Of a DNA stretch of 9,876 nucleotides, positions 6,648 through 9,876 are shown piece by piece; position 1 is the first letter of the stretch, and each line of letters opens with the position of its first letter. Source of the stretch: JBBABP01 sp041657585 (GTDB taxonomy: Bacteria > Patescibacteriota > Gracilibacteria > Absconditabacterales > Absconditicoccaceae); the NCBI GenBank assembly GCA_041657585.1, contig JBBABP010000041.1, positions 1-9,876 on the forward strand. The letters run 5' to 3'. The notes beneath the pieces are model-generated. The model was given only the letters and a program-made list of their open reading frames with translations. It searched no databases and was not told where the DNA came from. The position numbers were made by a program, and so were the translations under genes.

Positions 6648-9308
6648 ATGACTAAAGTTCAAACACAATCAGCAGTAAACAAAATTGACACAGATTTAAA
6701 TTCTGCAAATTTAACAACAACTTCAGGTATAATAAACACAACAAGAGATAATTTGTTATCGATGTTTAATCCGTCAAATAATTTTTTTATTGATAAACCA
6801 ACAAAAGATAAAATTTCCAAAATATCGAATGATTTGAATATAAAAAGACAAGATTTAGAAAATAATAGACAAACATTGTTGACAGAACAAACTAAGTTGA
6901 CTAATGAAGATGCTGTTCTTGCATGAAATTGAATACCTGCAACAAATAATAGAAGAATGAATATTGCTACTAAACTTACAACAATAGCAACAGAGTTAGT
7001 TAATTTGTGAACGACAATTAATAATTTGAGTGTTGTGGCAAATAATAGAATAGTAGAATATGAAACTCTTGTAAATTTAGTTGATGAATTTGATATAGAT
7101 AGAAATTTACCAAACATGACTACAGCCACTTATAATATTGGTGTTGATTTGATGAAACCATGAAATACAGCTAATTGATACGATTTTTATAATGAAAATT
7201 GAAGCGTTGTAAATCTTGCAAATTGTTGGATAGATATAAGATTACAAGACTGAACCACACAAAATGTGCGTATAAATTGATTAACGATTAGTCCTACATG
7301 AGCGATTGATGTTTCGGCAATAACTTTTACAGATAGATCATTAGTGCCTTATACACCAACACAGTGATATCAATTCACAGTTCATGCATGAGCAATCAGA
7401 ACTTTATGAGGAAGAAATTTTATTAATAGCAAACCATTGAACATAATTCGTCCAAATCCATGAGCATTAAATACACAGTTATTACGTCAATGAGTTGTAG
7501 ATACTTACAATAATGCTTGAGCAGGAAATGTGATAATAAATTCTATGACGGCAAGTCATGCAAATAATATTGCTAGATTGGAAAGAGAAGCTTTTTTTAG
7601 AGCGGTAGCACATTGAGATTGACCAAAATTTGATAAATTAACTCCACAACAAAAAGAAGATCTATACCAAAACGTTCGCAATTTATATACAACTACGCCA
7701 CCAGCATGGTCTGCATGATTGGCAAATATTAACGATTATAATTTATGAGCAAACTGATTTAGAAACCGGATAACAGCAGATGCGCATCCATCAAATAATC
7801 CTACGGACACTGCGAACAATGTTGCCTACAGAAATTATATAAACAATAATTTAGAAGATCAGATTATAAATTATTTTAATCATAGATTTGACGAAGTTTT
7901 CACAAACAACTACGATGCCAATACTTACCTCAAAACCGAAGTGACAAATTATCTCACAGATATAGAAAATAATAAAATAGATAATGACACTCATCAAGAC
8001 GTTGATGAAGATATAGCAGGAGCTTGAGTAGAAAAAATGCAAAATAGAAGAAGATTCTGAATATTATGAAGAAGAGATGTGAATTATATGAGATTTTTTT
8101 CTTGATCTAAATTAGATATTCCACAACAAACTGTAAATATAAACACAAACAATCATCCTGAAGATTTAAATAATCCTCAGCCAGTTGATTATAAAATGGA
8201 CTTGGAAATTTCATGAAGAAATGAAATTAGAGCAAATATCAAAATTTGAAATGATCAATTTAGTCTAAAAGCATGAGATCCAACCTGTTTAGTAAGAACA
8301 ATTTTGTCTTGTCAACAAATCACTCATGGTAAAGTTAGAATGCACATCGCATACAACGTTATCAAATGAATAATCGAAATGGCAAAGAAAAAAGATATAA
8401 GTCTGTCTTATCGTAATGGCGATCACAATATGATAATTAGAATGAATGGAAAAAATATAATTATGGAAGAACAAGATGACAACACAAATTTTTGATGAAC
8501 AAACAGAAGAATTACAGAAGTATTGTTTGACTATCAACTTTTTGAAAACACAAATCAATTTGATAATTTATACGACAATAGAAGTTTGAGAACTTGAATA
8601 GATTATTTGATGGATCATTTTAATTATGCGATGAATTCATTGCACACACAATATAGACAAGCAACAGAAAGAAGACGATTGTGACTTAGAAGATGACAAA
8701 CAAGAATGACGTTGCCAACTTCTTTTCGACTTAGTCCAATCAAAAAAATAATGAATTTTCGCACAACAACAAATTTTGATTTCACTACGAACGTAAATTC
8801 AAATTGAAAAAACATTAGCATTAGTTTCAAAAAAAATAAATTTACATTTAATATGGATTGACTAAAAAAACCGATTTCATTTAGATCATTATGAAATTTA
8901 TTAAATTATCGCAAATGATGAGTCAGAATTTTTGATGGTTTAGAAAGAGAAATTTGTGAAAAAATTTATGAAACATTGATAAACAAAATGAGAGAAAATA
9001 CAAAAATCAGTCGCACAAGTTTTGGAGTTAGAGACTGCACAACAGGCAGAATTTATGTTTTGGATGAAGACGGAAAATTCTGATACGTCAATGCAGAATA
9101 TGCAAATACCCATAGAGATATCATACGCAGATGACGACTTTCTGGTAGAGAATATTGAGTTGTGCCTCGTCCGCCTGCAGGCAGATTGATGTGCAATGAA
9201 TCTGAAACAAAAGAACTTTACAAAAATCCATTTATTATGTGAAGATTGATCAAAACAATGAATAATAGAATGTGAATTATTTCTTCAACAAGAACATTGT
9301 GGGATTAA
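6648..9308 (+). CDS. Large Asn-rich protein of unknown function (886 aa)
   Basis: ATG 6648 to TAA 9306-9308 with several dozen TGA (Gly) codons; the standard code would keep only short pieces. There is no signal peptide or membrane span. Residues 1-150 are Thr/Asn-rich and helical with coiled-coil character. Residues 162-268 alternate hydrophobic and polar residues with many Gly, Asn and Thr (YNIGVDLM, CWIDIRLQDG, YQFTVHAGAI) and look like a beta-sandwich or binding domain. Residues 270-480 are again helical (LEREAFFRAVAHGDG, LTPQQKEDLYQNVRNL). The C-terminal half mixes strands and basic segments (RRLGLRRGQTRM, ISFRSLGNLLNYRKGG) and ends in RTLWD. The size and domain alternation suggest a structural or adhesive protein, but nothing visible proves it and no catalytic motif is seen. 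It follows the linker protein gene after 24 bp and precedes the lipoprotein gene by 28 bp. Confidence 0.87.
9173..9182. repeat. GC-rich palindromic motif GCCTNNNGGC, copy 2
   Basis: GCCTGCAGGC is a perfect palindrome within the 886-aa protein gene, embedded in TCGTCC before it and AGATTG after it. It encodes part of RPPAGR using CCG, CCT and GGC codons that are rare elsewhere in this gene. The following AGA is shared with copy 3. Confidence 0.5.
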
Positions 9309-9336
9309 TAATTTTTTTAAATATTTATTAAAAAAA

Positions 9337-9648
9337 ATGGAAAAAATTCAAAAATCAAATTCACGAAAAAGTTTAAAAAACAAAATTACTGAAATATGAA
9401 GTTTGGCTTTAATTACGGCTATTTTGGCTTCTTGATGTACATGAAAAACGCAAGTAGAAAAAGCCGCAAACGCTTGGGCAGACGCAAAAAAAGAAATTAA
9501 ATTATCCGAAAAAAATTTAGAAAAGAAAAAAAAAGAATCTCAAGAAGCAAAAGAAGAAGTTACTGAAGCACAAGAAAGATTAATAAAGGCAATAAAAGAT
9601 GAGAGCATAAAAAGACAAGAATTACAAAAAATATCAAATGGTTTATAG
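9337..9648 (+). CDS. Small coiled-coil lipoprotein
   Basis: The 103-aa frame runs from ATG 9337 to TAG 9646-9648. A basic N-region (SRKSLKNK) and a hydrophobic core (SLALITAILA) lead to the lipobox LASGC, with lipid-modified Cys34; the glycine just before it is a TGA codon at 9433-9435. The mature part is a single Lys/Glu/Ala-rich helix with heptad-like spacing and no other domain, reminiscent of short Lpp-type or spacer lipoproteins but not clearly homologous. It should be exported by Sec, cleaved by signal peptidase II and anchored on the outer face of the cytoplasmic membrane. As the last gene of the five-gene series, 28 bp after the 886-aa gene, it suggests that the operon product acts at the cell envelope. 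The ATG sits behind an A/T-only leader without a Shine-Dalgarno sequence. Confidence 0.9.
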
Positions 9649-9665
9649 ATTAAAATAAAATATTT

Positions 9666-9698
9666 AAAAAAAATTTTATCCCGCAAAACGGGTATAAA
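9666..9698 (-). terminator. Rho-independent terminator hairpin, minus strand
   Basis: TTTATCCCG (9675-9683) and CGGG(T)ATAAA (9689-9698) form nine base pairs with one bulged T and a 5-nt loop. On the minus strand the stem is followed by eight T residues (A-run at 9666-9673), the arrangement expected for a terminator of leftward transcription. On the plus strand it is followed by A residues, so it is a poorer terminator for the lipoprotein gene. Confidence 0.6.
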
Positions 9699-9710
9699 AA
9701 AATAAAACCA

Positions 9711-9732
9711 TGCCTATTGGCAGACAAGTCTG
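9711..9732 (-). terminator. Double hairpin with GCCTNNNGGC core (copy 3)
   Basis: TGCC-TATT-GGCA (9711-9722) and CAGAC-AA-GTCTG (9721-9732) form two adjoining small inverted repeats. On the minus strand the TGCC/GGCA stem is followed by TGG and a T-rich run (TTTTATTTTTTT), so it too could stop leftward transcription. The core GCCTATTGGC at 9712-9721 is the third copy of the motif at 6524 and 9173. Confidence 0.5.
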
Positions 9733-9823
9733 ATTAAAAAATAAATAGTTAGATTTTTTTAATTATTTTTCTCAAAATCAAATTTTAACAATTTATTTAT
9801 AAAATTTACAAATAGCCAATTGT

Positions 9824-9876
9824 TTAATCGCCAACAAGGATTTCGTCATCGCAAGTTTTGACGCTTATTTCCAATA
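9824..9876 (-). CDS. Possible 3' end of a minus-strand gene
   Basis: Read leftwards, codons from the window edge give 16 residues ending EILVGD and a TAA at 9826-9824. The codons show the purine-first pattern of real genes, and GC content rises sharply relative to the AT-rich DNA at 9733-9823. Two minus-strand terminator-like hairpins lie downstream, as expected for a gene converging on the lipoprotein gene. Too little is present to name a product. A competing frame stays open to 9759 but has an odd Trp/Asn-rich composition. Confidence 0.4.
   Translation of the reverse strand, partial: LEISVKTCDDEILVGD

Noticed and set aside
6659..7129. 156-aa hydrophobic minus-strand frame
   Set aside because: It lies wholly opposite the 886-aa gene, whose + frame continues far beyond both ends under code 25.
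9759..9876. Alternative longer minus-strand frame (38 codons) at the right edge
   Set aside because: Its composition (three Trp, many Asn) and A/T-rich second half look like chance; the shorter frame ending at 9824 shows better codon structure.

Overview
The window is very AT-rich and reads cleanly only if UGA is translated as glycine (genetic code 25); TAA and TAG are the only stops. The proof is internal. In the uvrC gene both glycines of the GIY-YIG motif and the glycines of the IDGGKGQ motif are TGA codons, which also rules out UGA=Trp. In the lipoprotein gene the lipobox glycine is TGA. Code 25 points to the candidate phyla Gracilibacteria (BD1-5) or Absconditabacteria (SR1). The sequence alone does not separate them. 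Under the standard code nearly every gene here would look like a chain of fragments.

Layout. (1) 1-2388: two unrecognised membrane proteins on the + strand. The first lacks its N-terminus because of the window edge. An 84-bp spacer with a 7-bp-unit tandem array separates them. (2) 2464-4227: uvrC, the nucleotide excision repair nuclease. Its GIY-YIG domain, four-cysteine Fe-S site, UVR domain and RNase H-like DDH triad are all present. It has no C-terminal HhH domain, and two related low-complexity repeat elements lie inside its reading frame. The stop codons before and at the end of uvrC are each followed by a copy of the same hairpin repeat. (3) 4228-4441: a terminator, a repeated CTCAGAAA box and a good TTGACA/TAAAAT promoter. 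(4) 4442-9648: five + strand genes with 24-31 bp A/T-only spacers, apparently one operon. They encode a 317-aa Lys-rich coiled-coil protein, a 96-aa acidic protein resembling DUF5663, a 292-aa protein with a Lys/Glu/Pro linker and basic tail, an 886-aa Asn-rich protein and a 103-aa lipoprotein. (5) 9649-9876: convergent intergenic DNA with two hairpins placed as terminators for a minus-strand gene, whose last codons probably enter at the right edge.

Only uvrC has an assigned function. The five-gene operon is the best candidate for an undescribed system. It combines a large, probably multidomain protein, an acidic partner-like protein, two charged coiled-coil or linker proteins and a membrane-anchored lipoprotein behind one apparently regulated promoter. 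No catalytic motif is visible in it, so a structural or surface complex is more plausible than an enzyme pathway, but this is inference. No tRNA, rRNA, transposase or CRISPR array is visible.
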